Positions 53,861 through 61,363 of a stretch of DNA of 64,000 nt are shown here, piece after piece. The DNA is from Ww85 sp963745765 (GTDB lineage Bacteria > Desulfobacterota > Desulfobulbia > Desulfobulbales > Desulfocapsaceae), in NCBI GenBank assembly GCA_963745765.1, contig CAVUYQ010000010.1, positions 62,001 through 126,000 on the forward strand, given 5' to 3'. The notes below the pieces were generated by a model. The model was not told where the DNA came from, searched no databases, and worked only from the letters and a program-made list of their open reading frames with translations. Each line of letters begins with the position of its first letter. Positions within the stretch are counted from its first letter, which is position 1. The translations under genes and the position numbers were made by a program.

Positions 53861-54146
53861 TTGACTGATAAGACCGCATCTGTAATTAGACGCACAGAAG
53901 ATTTACTGGAGTTGGTTCGATGGATTAAGGCGATCAATGAAAGAAAAACTTCATGTGAGTGCGACGATTTAGGACAATCTCCCAGAAAGCAACCGTCAAC
54001 AGTTGATGGTGATTTTAGGAGAAATGGCCTACAATGCTATAAAATCAGCACACGCAGGGAAGAGAAAGACTGATGGATACAATAACGCCGGCAACTTCCC
54101 CCATCCTCAATTCCCATCCTGGAAAAATACAGCCGCATCACCATGA
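53861..54146 (+). CDS. Small accessory protein of the recombinase element (frame break)
   Basis: About 94 residues if one G at 53972-53973 is ignored: VIRRTEDLLELVRWIKAINE, then DNLPESNRQQLMVILGEMAY and AIKSAHAGKRKTDGY, ending at 54146. The second part resembles small helical proteins often encoded just before recombinases of this type. It overlaps the recombinase start by about 70 bases. No ribosome-binding site is evident and the TTG start is uncertain. Uncorrected, the first frame runs to 54073 with a meaningless tail. Confidence 0.5.
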
Positions 54147-54840
54147 CCGCCTAGCAATGGTTTATATTCGCCAATCTACATTGCAGCAGGTAGAGCGGCA
54201 TAACGAATCGACGAAACTGCAGTATGCTCTTGTAGGAAAAGCTCGTGATATGGGGTGGCCCAAGGAACAAGTCGTGGTAATTGACGATGATCTTGGCATC
54301 TCAGGGGCTAACGCAGAGGGGCGCCTGGGATTCCAGCGCCTGGTAGCAGAAGTAAGCCTTGACCATGTAGGAATTATTTTGGGAATTGAGATGTCTAGAC
54401 TGGCTCGCTCGTGCCGGGATTGGCATCAATTGCTTGAGGTTTGTTCCCTCTTTCGCACCTTAATTGCAGATACTGAAGGAGTATATGATCCCGGCAATTA
54501 CAATGATCGTTTGCTGCTTGGTCTTAAGGGAACCTTGTCGGAAGCCGAATTACATGTCATAAAACAACGAATGTTGGCTGGTAAAAAAGCCAAAGCCAGA
54601 CGAGGTGAGTTGGGCATGCAGCTGGCTATGGGCTATATCACACATGCTTCAGGAGAAATTATAAAAGATACAGACGAACAAGCTCAGTTAACGATAAGTT
54701 TGATTTTCAGGCTCTTTGAACGGTATCGTACGATAAATGGCGTACTTAAACACTTGGTGAAAAACAGCATTCAGATGCCGCACCGTATTCGGGGAGGCCT
54801 ACGAAAAGGTGAATTAGAATGGCGTCGTCCTATCGGGTAA
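54073..54840 (+). CDS. Serine recombinase, catalytic part
   Basis: 255 residues. Resolvase-type catalytic domain with the nucleophile Ser in AMVYIRQSTLQQVERH, then IDDDLGISGANAEGRLGFQR and GIEMSRLARSCRDWHQLLEV, and TLSEAELHVIKQRMLAGKKA. The recombinase domain begins (RGELGMQLAMGYI) before the frame stops at 54840. The next frame overlaps by 22 bases and continues the protein (expected GELEWRRPYRVTLGNMLHNP), which needs one missing base. A MVYIRQS start at residue 29 is an alternative. Confidence 0.88.
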   Translation: MDTITPATSPILNSHPGKIQPHHHDRLAMVYIRQSTLQQVERHNESTKLQYALVGKARDMGWPKEQVVVIDDDLGISGANAEGRLGFQRLVAEVSLDHVGIILGIEMSRLARSCRDWHQLLEVCSLFRTLIADTEGVYDPGNYNDRLLLGLKGTLSEAELHVIKQRMLAGKKAKARRGELGMQLAMGYITHASGEIIKDTDEQAQLTISLIFRLFERYRTINGVLKHLVKNSIQMPHRIRGGLRKGELEWRRPIG

Positions 54841-56204
54841 CTTTAGGAAATATGTTGCACAATCCAATCTATGCTGGAGCATATGTATATGGTCGTCGTC
54901 CTACTGATCCTCGAAAGAAAAAGCCTGGTCGACCTTCCACCGGCCGTGTATCAGTCACCCCGGAAGAGTGGGAAGTGTTGATTCATGACAAACTTCCTGC
55001 TTATATTTCCTGGCAAGATTATGAACGTAATCAAAGACAATTAAAGATGAATTCGTCACAGGGAATAGGCACACCAAAACACGGTCCATCACTTCTTTCA
55101 GGTTTGGTTATTTGTGGCCGTTGCGGTTTGAGAATGGCAACGTACTACTCCAGTCAGGGACATAAACTACGTTATTCATGTAATAGGATGGCTGTTGATT
55201 ATGGAGAGAAATCGTGTCAATCGTTTTTAGGCACTCCCTTGGACCAACTTATCCAGGAAAAAATTATGGCTGCTATGCAACCATCAGCTCTGGAAATTAG
55301 TTTACAAGCTGCGGCCAATATTGAACAGGAGAGAGACCAACAGCAGCGCCACTGGCAACAGCGACTCGAACGTGCCCGTTATGAATCAGAAAGGGCTTAC
55401 CGGCAATATAATACAGTAGAACCTGAAAATCGTCTTGTTGCCCGCACACTTGAAAAAAAGTGGGAAGAAGCGTTATCAGCAGAAACCAAGTTGAAACAGG
55501 ATTATGAAAAGCACCTCAAAGAACAACCTGAAATCTTGACCGAGAGTGAACGATTGGCAATTAAATCCCTGGCATCTGATATTCCACATTTATGGAAAGC
55601 TGAGAGTACTACAGGAGAGCAACGCCAGCAGATTGTACGCTTGTTGATAGAGCGAGTTATCGTGACGGTTCAAGGTAATACGGAAAAAGTTCATGTATGT
55701 ATCCACTGGAAAGGAGGAACCCGAAGCGAATCAAACTTTAACCGACCTGTAGCGAAACTGGAGCAGTTAAGCTATTATAAAAAGCTGACAGAGCGAGTCG
55801 CAGACTTGCATAAAAAGGGTAACTCACTTAAGGCTATAGCTGATATTCTCAATGAAGAAAAATGGCAATCAGCAAAACAGCGGTGCTCATTCAATGCGCA
55901 AATGGTACGAACCATCTTGTTGAAAAAGGGATTAGTCAGCAAGAAAAAGACGAGGTCAAGTAATGCGTTACGCAAAAAACACGAATTAACCTTCAGGGAA
56001 TTATCAAAAAAGACAGGAATTCCAGAGCCGACGTTGTATAAATGGATGCGCGATGGAAAACTCGCAGCCAGAAAGGATATAACAGTTTCGCATAACGGTG
56101 TATGGCTCATTAAAGCTGACAAAAAGGAAATTAAGCGATTGCTTGAATACAGGGATCGTCCCAAACAATGGATCTATCGCTCAAGCGTGAAGAAAGTAGA
56201 ATAG
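54819..56204 (+). CDS. Serine recombinase, C-terminal part
   Basis: 461 residues. Continues the recombinase domain (VTLGNMLHNPIYAGAYVYGR), then a zinc-ribbon (VICGRCGLRMATYY and RYSCNRMAVDYGEKSCQ), a long coiled coil (residues about 165-250), and at the end a helix-turn-helix of excisionase type (ELSKKTGIPEPTLYKWMRDG). Such large serine recombinases integrate or excise their own DNA. The one-base deletion near 54834 relative to a single frame may be error or real loss. Confidence 0.88.
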   Translation: MASSYRVTLGNMLHNPIYAGAYVYGRRPTDPRKKKPGRPSTGRVSVTPEEWEVLIHDKLPAYISWQDYERNQRQLKMNSSQGIGTPKHGPSLLSGLVICGRCGLRMATYYSSQGHKLRYSCNRMAVDYGEKSCQSFLGTPLDQLIQEKIMAAMQPSALEISLQAAANIEQERDQQQRHWQQRLERARYESERAYRQYNTVEPENRLVARTLEKKWEEALSAETKLKQDYEKHLKEQPEILTESERLAIKSLASDIPHLWKAESTTGEQRQQIVRLLIERVIVTVQGNTEKVHVCIHWKGGTRSESNFNRPVAKLEQLSYYKKLTERVADLHKKGNSLKAIADILNEEKWQSAKQRCSFNAQMVRTILLKKGLVSKKKTRSSNALRKKHELTFRELSKKTGIPEPTLYKWMRDGKLAARKDITVSHNGVWLIKADKKEIKRLLEYRDRPKQWIYRSSVKKVE

Positions 56205-56255
56205 CAACACTAACGTGAGATTTATGGAGGCAGCATGGTTGGAAAATATCGATCG

Positions 56256-57226
56256 ACCAGCGGCGGGCGTAGTAGGTGAAGATCTCTTCCGGGCTGAGAT
56301 TGCAGTCCGTGGACAAGAGCAACCGTTGCTTGCTCAGCGTACCGTCTTCAGCCTCAAACTGCATCCAGACGGCCCGGACGCGACGGCCCTTCATGAACTT
56401 GGCCAGACAAATCGCGCTGCGGTAGCGAACCCATTGCCATTTACCGTAAAGAAAGACTTTCCTGCGGTGTTCCTGTAAGGTGGCAACGTGCTCCGCTGTA
56501 TATTTCTCCCCATACTTTCTCGGTCGGCCTCTGCCTTTCTGCTGCACCGGCATATCGTGCAGGGCGGTATCCCGGCGCACCTGGCCAATGGCATGGAACG
56601 CCACGTTTGCGCGCATCGCGAAGAAAGGGCCATTTCATATACCAGCTGTCCACCAGGGTGAAGAGTCTGTCTTGTTACCAGCAAACACCGGGGCGATAAC
56701 CTCCAGAAGCGAGTTTGGCCGCATCGAGCTTGCTGTGTATTGCCGCTGTTTCGCATCAGCCTGGAGAGCAACGGCACGGCTGAATGTTTCATCCCCGAAG
56801 TGATGGAAAGCGCCATAGTCACCCAGCATTGCCCCCGGGCATACTGCGGCCGGTTTGCTTTGTTGCCATGCTGGTGATAAATCCCGCTGCCCGGTGCCTT
56901 TTTGGAACTCCGGTAGATAAAGGTGTCGTCAAAGATCAGAAACCAGAGCCGGTTGTGGAAAAAACGTCACAACCAGCCTGGCCAGTTGCACCCCAAGTGC
57001 AACCCATGACCATTTGCCTTGCTGGAGCCATTTGTAATAGGCGGTCCAGCTGCGCAAAGGATTAATTGCCAGCCAGGCTTCGGTGACAAAGCCGGTCTGC
57101 GTAATCATCGCCCCGACCAACAACTCGATAAAGGTCGGGACATGAACGAATCGGTAGAGCCCTGGCAAGAAATGTGATACAGTCAAACAGGGTTCTGGGG
57201 ATAGTGGAGTATCCCTTGTTTCCCAT
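56256..57226 (-). pseudogene. Transposase N-terminal fragment (multiply frameshifted)
   Basis: Reads MGNKGYSTIPRTL, then FVHVPTFIELLVGAMITQTG, the WFLIFDDTFIYRSSKKAPGS block (first Asp) and KANRPQYARGQCWVTMALSI. The rest is LLEVIAPVFAGNKTDSS, LVDSWYMKWPF (second Asp) and GRGRPRKYGEKYTAEHVATL, ending FTYYARRW at the insertion junction. At least four frame changes are needed, most of them one surplus base. ATG at 57226 with a GGAGG five bases upstream. Confidence 0.8.
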
Positions 57227-57227
57227 A

Positions 57228-57306
57228 GCGGCCTCCAGAAGATTTTAGTGTTTATTCTTCTGAAGGCCGCTCTTTCTCAGCATACTCTTCGGCTGAGAAA
57301 GAGCGG
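57228..57306 (-). promoter_or_regulatory. Two hairpins at the start of the transposase message
   Basis: Stem 1 pairs 57228-57241 with 57257-57270 (13 of 14 bases). On the minus strand it sequesters the GGAGG ribosome-binding site (complement of 57232-57236) next to the transposase ATG at 57226. Stem 2 is a perfect 14-bp hairpin, 57267-57280 with 57293-57306. The two stems share four bases, so they could be alternative folds. Confidence 0.6.
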
Positions 57307-57420
57307 CTGCCGCCGATTGTTAATGATGTCAATAACTTTTTATAGTTTTTATGATTTTTTTATGCCGCGCCGAAAACCTCTACGGTTTATAAACGGTATG
57401 GCTGAAACTCTAAACTCCAG

Positions 57421-57428
57421 TTATATGA
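57421..57428. repeat. Target-site duplication, right
   Basis: TTATATGA immediately after the right inverted repeat, identical to 53395-53402. Confidence 0.9.
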
Positions 57429-57646
57429 GAGACGGTGAAAAAATGGCGGAGCGATTACCTGACGCTGCCAGTGGAGACAGCCCGCCTTCTGGTGAAACCT
57501 GCCAGCCGCCAAAACCATGGTAACAAGATGACGAGGCAGCTTTATGTTGCCGAAATTGCTGAACTATTTTTTTATTTGAATAACTTGTCTGAATTGTAGT
57601 GAACGGTTCATGAACGTCGATTTAATTGTTCATGTGAAGGTGTGGT

Positions 57647-58732
57647 ATGGCAGACAATTCCAGAAACAGAACGGGCCCGCCGCTTCCCTCTGCTGACGGT
57701 AGTGTGCATACGGTGGCTCCGGATGTTGTTGTTAGGTTTCTCAGGCAGACCATGCCGTTTAAAGAACTCGACGATGATCGATTGTATGTTCTTGCCCGCC
57801 ACTGCAGAATTGATTTTTTCCCGAAGGGTACCCGGCTTTTTACGTTTAATGAGTCAGAGGTAACTCATCTTTACCTGATTCAGCGCGGCGGTGTCCGGGC
57901 CTTTATTACCGATGAGAAGGGTGAAACCGTTCTCAAGGACTATCGCGGGGTCGGGGCCAACGTGGGTGCCTTGGGAATAATCAGGGGCACAAAGGCTAAC
58001 CTCAACATTGAAACGGTCGAAGATACCTTCTGCTTCCTGATCCCTCGTGAGGTTTTTCTTGATCTTGTTCAGAACAATTCGGTCGTTGCGCACTACTTTC
58101 TCAAGAGTTTCTCAGACAACATTGTCGCCACCGCCTACAGCGAGTTGCGAAAAAACAAACTGGCGCGCCGCAGCGCCGATAATCTCTATCTCTTTAATGC
58201 CAGAGCCGGAGATATGACCAAATCACTCTTTTCAGTATCCGCCTCTGCCTCCATCAGGGAAGCCGCAGCCATCATGTCCCGTCAAGCCATCGGTTCTCTG
58301 CTCGTTTATGCCGATGAAGACCCCGGGGCCATGATCGGTATAATCACCGATACCGATCTCAGGAGCAAGGTCATAGCCGAAGGGCGGGATATACGGGAAC
58401 CGGTAGCCGCTATCATGAGCAGTCCCTTGAAAACAGTTGGGTCGCAAACCCTCTGCTTTGACGTACTGCTGAAGATGATGACCACGGGTATACATCATCT
58501 TGGCGTTGAACGGGGAAGCCGGGTGATCGGCGTCGTCACCAGCCACGATATCATGGTCCAGCAGGGCAATTCTCCTTATTATCTCTTCAAGGAAATAGGC
58601 GGGCAGAACGATTTCCAGGGGCTCTATTCCCTGGCGGAAAAAGTCAGCGGGATTGTCAGAAACATCATAAATGAAGGAGCAAAGGCCGGAAATATCAGCC
58701 GGATGATCGGCCTGATCAATGAGAAGATGCTT
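57647..58732 (+). CDS. cNMP-CBS-DUF294 signalling protein, N-terminal part
   Basis: Residues 1-362 of about 655. A cNMP-binding domain (LFTFNESEVTHLYLIQRGGV then VGANVGALGIIRG) is followed by a CBS pair (ASIREAAAIMSRQAIGSLLV, GIITDTDLRSKVI, HHLGVERGSRVIGVVTSHD). The frame breaks near 58731-58733, where dropping one T continues as KMLRVILYLLHQEMG. Uncorrected, this frame ends at 58810 with an unrelated tail. An AAGG site precedes the ATG. Often found beside acs and an exonuclease; here acs is separated by the insertion sequence. Confidence 0.85.
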
Positions 58733-58733
58733 T

Positions 58734-59615
58734 CGCGTGATTCTGTATCTTCTGCACCAGGAGATGGGGCCGGCCCCGCTGCGATATTGCTGGCTGTTGC
58801 TGGGCAGTGAAGGGCGCCGTGAACAGACCTTTAAAACCGACCAGGATAATGCCCTGGTCTATGAAGATCCGGCAGATGATTCTGAGCGACTCCTGGCAGA
58901 GAGCTATTTCAGTGCTTTTGCCGGACAGGCAACGCAACATCTACTCCATTGCGGTTATCCCGTTTGCGGGGACGAGACCATGGCGAGCAATCCGAAATGG
59001 TGTCAACCGCTGGCTGCCTGGAAAGAAAAGTTTTCATACTGGATCAACGGTGCTGGACAGGAAGAACAACTCAGGGCGGCAATCTTTTTTGATTTTCGTC
59101 ATGGCTATGGAAACGAACAACTTGCCGTTGACCTGCGGGATTTTATTATCAAGCAATGTAAATTTAACGATCAGATTGCCCGCAATTTCGGCCACGACTG
59201 CATCAACAGAAAGGTTCCGCTTTCCTTTTTCAAGAACGTCGTTATTGAGCAGAACGGAGAGCATAAAGAACGTCTTGACATAAAAAACAGGGGATTGAAG
59301 CCATTCATTGACTTCGTCCGGGCTCTGAGCCTGCAGCATGGTATCAGGAAAACAGAGACCCTCAGGCGGCTGAAACGGCTGCTTGTCAAAAAAGTCATAG
59401 CAAAAGAACTCTATGAATCCATGGTTGATGCCTTTGAGTTACAGATGCAATTAAGGGTTATCCATCAATTGTCACAGATTGAGGATGGTATACCGCCGGA
59501 TGATTTTATTTATCCGGAAGAGCTGACAGATCTTGAGAAACGAATGCTGAAAGACGCCTTCAGAGTCATAGAGAAGATGCAGGATGTACTGAAAAAGCAG
59601 TTCCCGGCGGTTTAA
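58734..59615 (+). CDS. cNMP-CBS-DUF294 signalling protein, nucleotidyltransferase part
   Basis: About 293 residues containing the DUF294 putative nucleotidyltransferase (LLLGSEGRREQTFKTDQDNA with the Gly-Ser and Asp-x-Asp of GlnD-like enzymes) and its C-terminal helical domain (RKTETLRRLKRLLVKKVIAK). In the intact gene this is the output module controlled by the cNMP and CBS sensors. Reading begins by frame continuity from the N-terminal piece; an internal start at 58719 is in the same frame. It ends right at the start of the exonuclease gene. Confidence 0.86.
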   Translation, partial: RVILYLLHQEMGPAPLRYCWLLLGSEGRREQTFKTDQDNALVYEDPADDSERLLAESYFSAFAGQATQHLLHCGYPVCGDETMASNPKWCQPLAAWKEKFSYWINGAGQEEQLRAAIFFDFRHGYGNEQLAVDLRDFIIKQCKFNDQIARNFGHDCINRKVPLSFFKNVVIEQNGEHKERLDIKNRGLKPFIDFVRALSLQHGIRKTETLRRLKRLLVKKVIAKELYESMVDAFELQMQLRVIHQLSQIEDGIPPDDFIYPEELTDLEKRMLKDAFRVIEKMQDVLKKQFPAV

Positions 59616-60335
59616 ATGATCCGGCTCCTGCAAAAGATCGGCTGGATGAAGCAGCCGCATGATGTTATAAAACATAACAGGGCTTTTTTTAAGAACTTCG
59701 ATAAATCCCGACCGCTCTCCGACTATAGCTTTGTCGTCTTTGATACCGAACTTACCGGTCTTAAAAGGAAAAAAGATGAAATAATAGCCATAGGCGGTGT
59801 TCGGATCAGAAATCTGCAGATTGATCTCAGCGATACCTTTCACTACTATGTTCGTCCCGAGAAGCTTGATCACACAAAGGCGACGCTTGTTCATAAGATA
59901 ACCCCGGAACAGCTGAAACAGGTGCCGCCTCTGCAAGAGGTGCTGCCGCGATTCCTCTCTTTTGTCGGGACGGATCTGTTGGTCGGGCATTTTATTGGAC
60001 TTGACATGGGATTTCTCAATGTGGCAACGAGAAAATTCTACAACGGCACCTTGGCGAATTCATGCCTCGACACCCTGCGCATGGCACAGATCTACAAACG
60101 GGTGATTCTCGGGCGTTATCATGAGAACAGCACCTCTTCGAAAAACAATTATAATCTGCAGTCGCTGAGCCTTGAGTTCAACCTGCCTTTTTTTGACGCA
60201 CATGATGCCCTCGATGATGCTTTGCAGACCGCATACCTGTTCCTCTTTTTCGCAAAAAAAATGCAGAAGTACGGCGTTGTTTCACTCAGTGATCTATACA
60301 GTGCCGGCAGGGGGATAAACTGGGCAACGCTTTAG
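59616..60335 (+). CDS. DEDDh 3'-5' exonuclease (DnaQ-like)
   Basis: 239 residues: motif I FVVFDTELTGLKRKKDEI, motif II LLVGHFIGLDMGFLN, and motif III HDALDDALQTAYLF, the DEDDh pattern of DNA polymerase III epsilon-like exonucleases. It is not the replicative epsilon by length and N-terminus, and probably acts in repair or in a signalling pathway with the cNMP-CBS-DUF294 protein. The ATG overlaps the preceding stop region (TTTAAATG), so they are co-translated. Confidence 0.9.
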   Translation: MIRLLQKIGWMKQPHDVIKHNRAFFKNFDKSRPLSDYSFVVFDTELTGLKRKKDEIIAIGGVRIRNLQIDLSDTFHYYVRPEKLDHTKATLVHKITPEQLKQVPPLQEVLPRFLSFVGTDLLVGHFIGLDMGFLNVATRKFYNGTLANSCLDTLRMAQIYKRVILGRYHENSTSSKNNYNLQSLSLEFNLPFFDAHDALDDALQTAYLFLFFAKKMQKYGVVSLSDLYSAGRGINWATL

Positions 60336-60573
60336 TACCAGCCGGCAGGACGCATGCATTCAACAGGAGCCGCTCTTTTGAACGAGGACTTCGTTTGACA
60401 AAATAGTTTACTATTATGTTATTTCTTGTATTTTTGGGCAGACAGTCTGTAGACGGTGTCAAGGGGAACCCCGGCAGGGAGAAGTGCAGGGGCTTTGGGG
60501 ACGATGGCAGGCCGAAGTGGCAGGACCGCAAGGCTTCGATAGTTGAAACAAATACAATAGAAGAAAAGGCATC

Positions 60574-61362
60574 ATGACAGGAAACGAAATTCGAGCCAGG
60601 TTCTTGGACTATTTCAGGGACCGCGGTCATACCATTGTTGAAAGTTCCTCACTCGTTCCCCAGAATGACCCGACCCTGCTGTTCACCAACGCCGGGATGG
60701 TTCAGTTCAAAACGGTGTTTATGGGTGAGGAGAAAAGGGACTACGATACGGCGGTCACCAGTCAGTGTTGTATGCGCGCCGGCGGGAAGCATAACGATCT
60801 TGAAAATGTCGGCTATACCGCCCGTCATCATACTTTTTTTGAAATGCTGGGCAACTTTTCCTTTGGCGATTATTTCAAGGAGCAGGCAATTACCTATGCC
60901 TGGGAATTCTTGACAAAGGAATTGGGACTACCGCAGGAGAAGCTCTGGGTCTCGGTTTATAAGGATGACGATGACGCCTTTGCTCTTTGGGAAAAGGTCG
61001 AAGGATTACCCGACGGTCGAATCGTTCGCCTTGGCGAGAAGGATAATTTCTGGGCAATGGGTGATACCGGTCCCTGTGGGCCCTGCTCCGAGATCTATAT
61101 CGACCAGGGAGCAGTGGCCGGCTGCGGCAGACCGGAGTGTGCACTCGGCTGTGATTGTGATCGCTTCCTGGAACTCTGGAACCTGGTCTTTATGCAGTTT
61201 AATCGTTCTGAGGACGGTACGCTGGAACCGTTGCCCAAACCAAGTATTGATACCGGCATGGGACTCGAGCGTGTGGCTGCGGTACTGCAGGGTAAATTCA
61301 ACAACTATGATTCAGACCTTTTTACGCCTGTCATCAGTCGACTTGAGGAGACTGTCGGGAAA
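60574..61362 (+). CDS. alaS: Alanyl-tRNA synthetase, N-terminal part
   Basis: First 263 of about 882 residues. Class II catalytic core with FTNAGMVQFKTVFMG, the motif with CCMRAGGKHNDLENVGYTAR, HHTFFEMLGNFSFGDYFKE, and FWAMGDTGPCGPCSEIYID. The catalytic Arg/Glu block continues in TGMGLERVAAVLQGKF. At 61360-61364 a run of five A breaks the frame; with four A the protein goes on as GKTYGTDGANDTAMRVIADH, as expected. An essential gene, so a sequence error is likely. AGAAAAGG precedes the ATG. Confidence 0.94.
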
Positions 61363-61363
61363 A

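Larger units (their letters stand above)
53835..56259 (+). mobile_element. Serine-recombinase element inserted in the transposase gene
   Basis: About 2.42 kb, more AT-rich than its surroundings. Both junctions carry CCA (53832-53834 and 56257-56259), and removing the element with one CCA restores the transposase reading YARRWDIEDLF. This fits the short core crossover of serine recombinases. It holds a small accessory gene and a two-frame recombinase, with no other cargo. Its boundaries rest on the restored frame, so they are good to within the 3-base overlap. Confidence 0.82.
53403..57420 (-). mobile_element. Insertion sequence with DDE transposase, interrupted by a second element
   Basis: Ends are 18-bp terminal inverted repeats (CTGAAGTTTAGAGTTTCA at 53403-53420, TGAAACTCTAAACTCCAG at 57403-57420), matching at 17 of 18. 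An 8-bp target duplication TTATATGA lies at 53395-53402 and 57421-57428. Without the inserted 2.4-kb element the IS is about 1.6 kb. The transposase reads on the minus strand from 57226 to 53418. The family is not assigned; the transposase has a DDE-like order (FDDT, LVDSWY, and IEDLF in RRWDIEDLFNQMKNRWGW). Confidence 0.9.

Noticed and set aside
57424..57523. Short frame beginning in the right target duplication
   Set aside because: About 33 residues starting in the 8-bp duplication, no ribosome-binding site and no similarity; likely chance.
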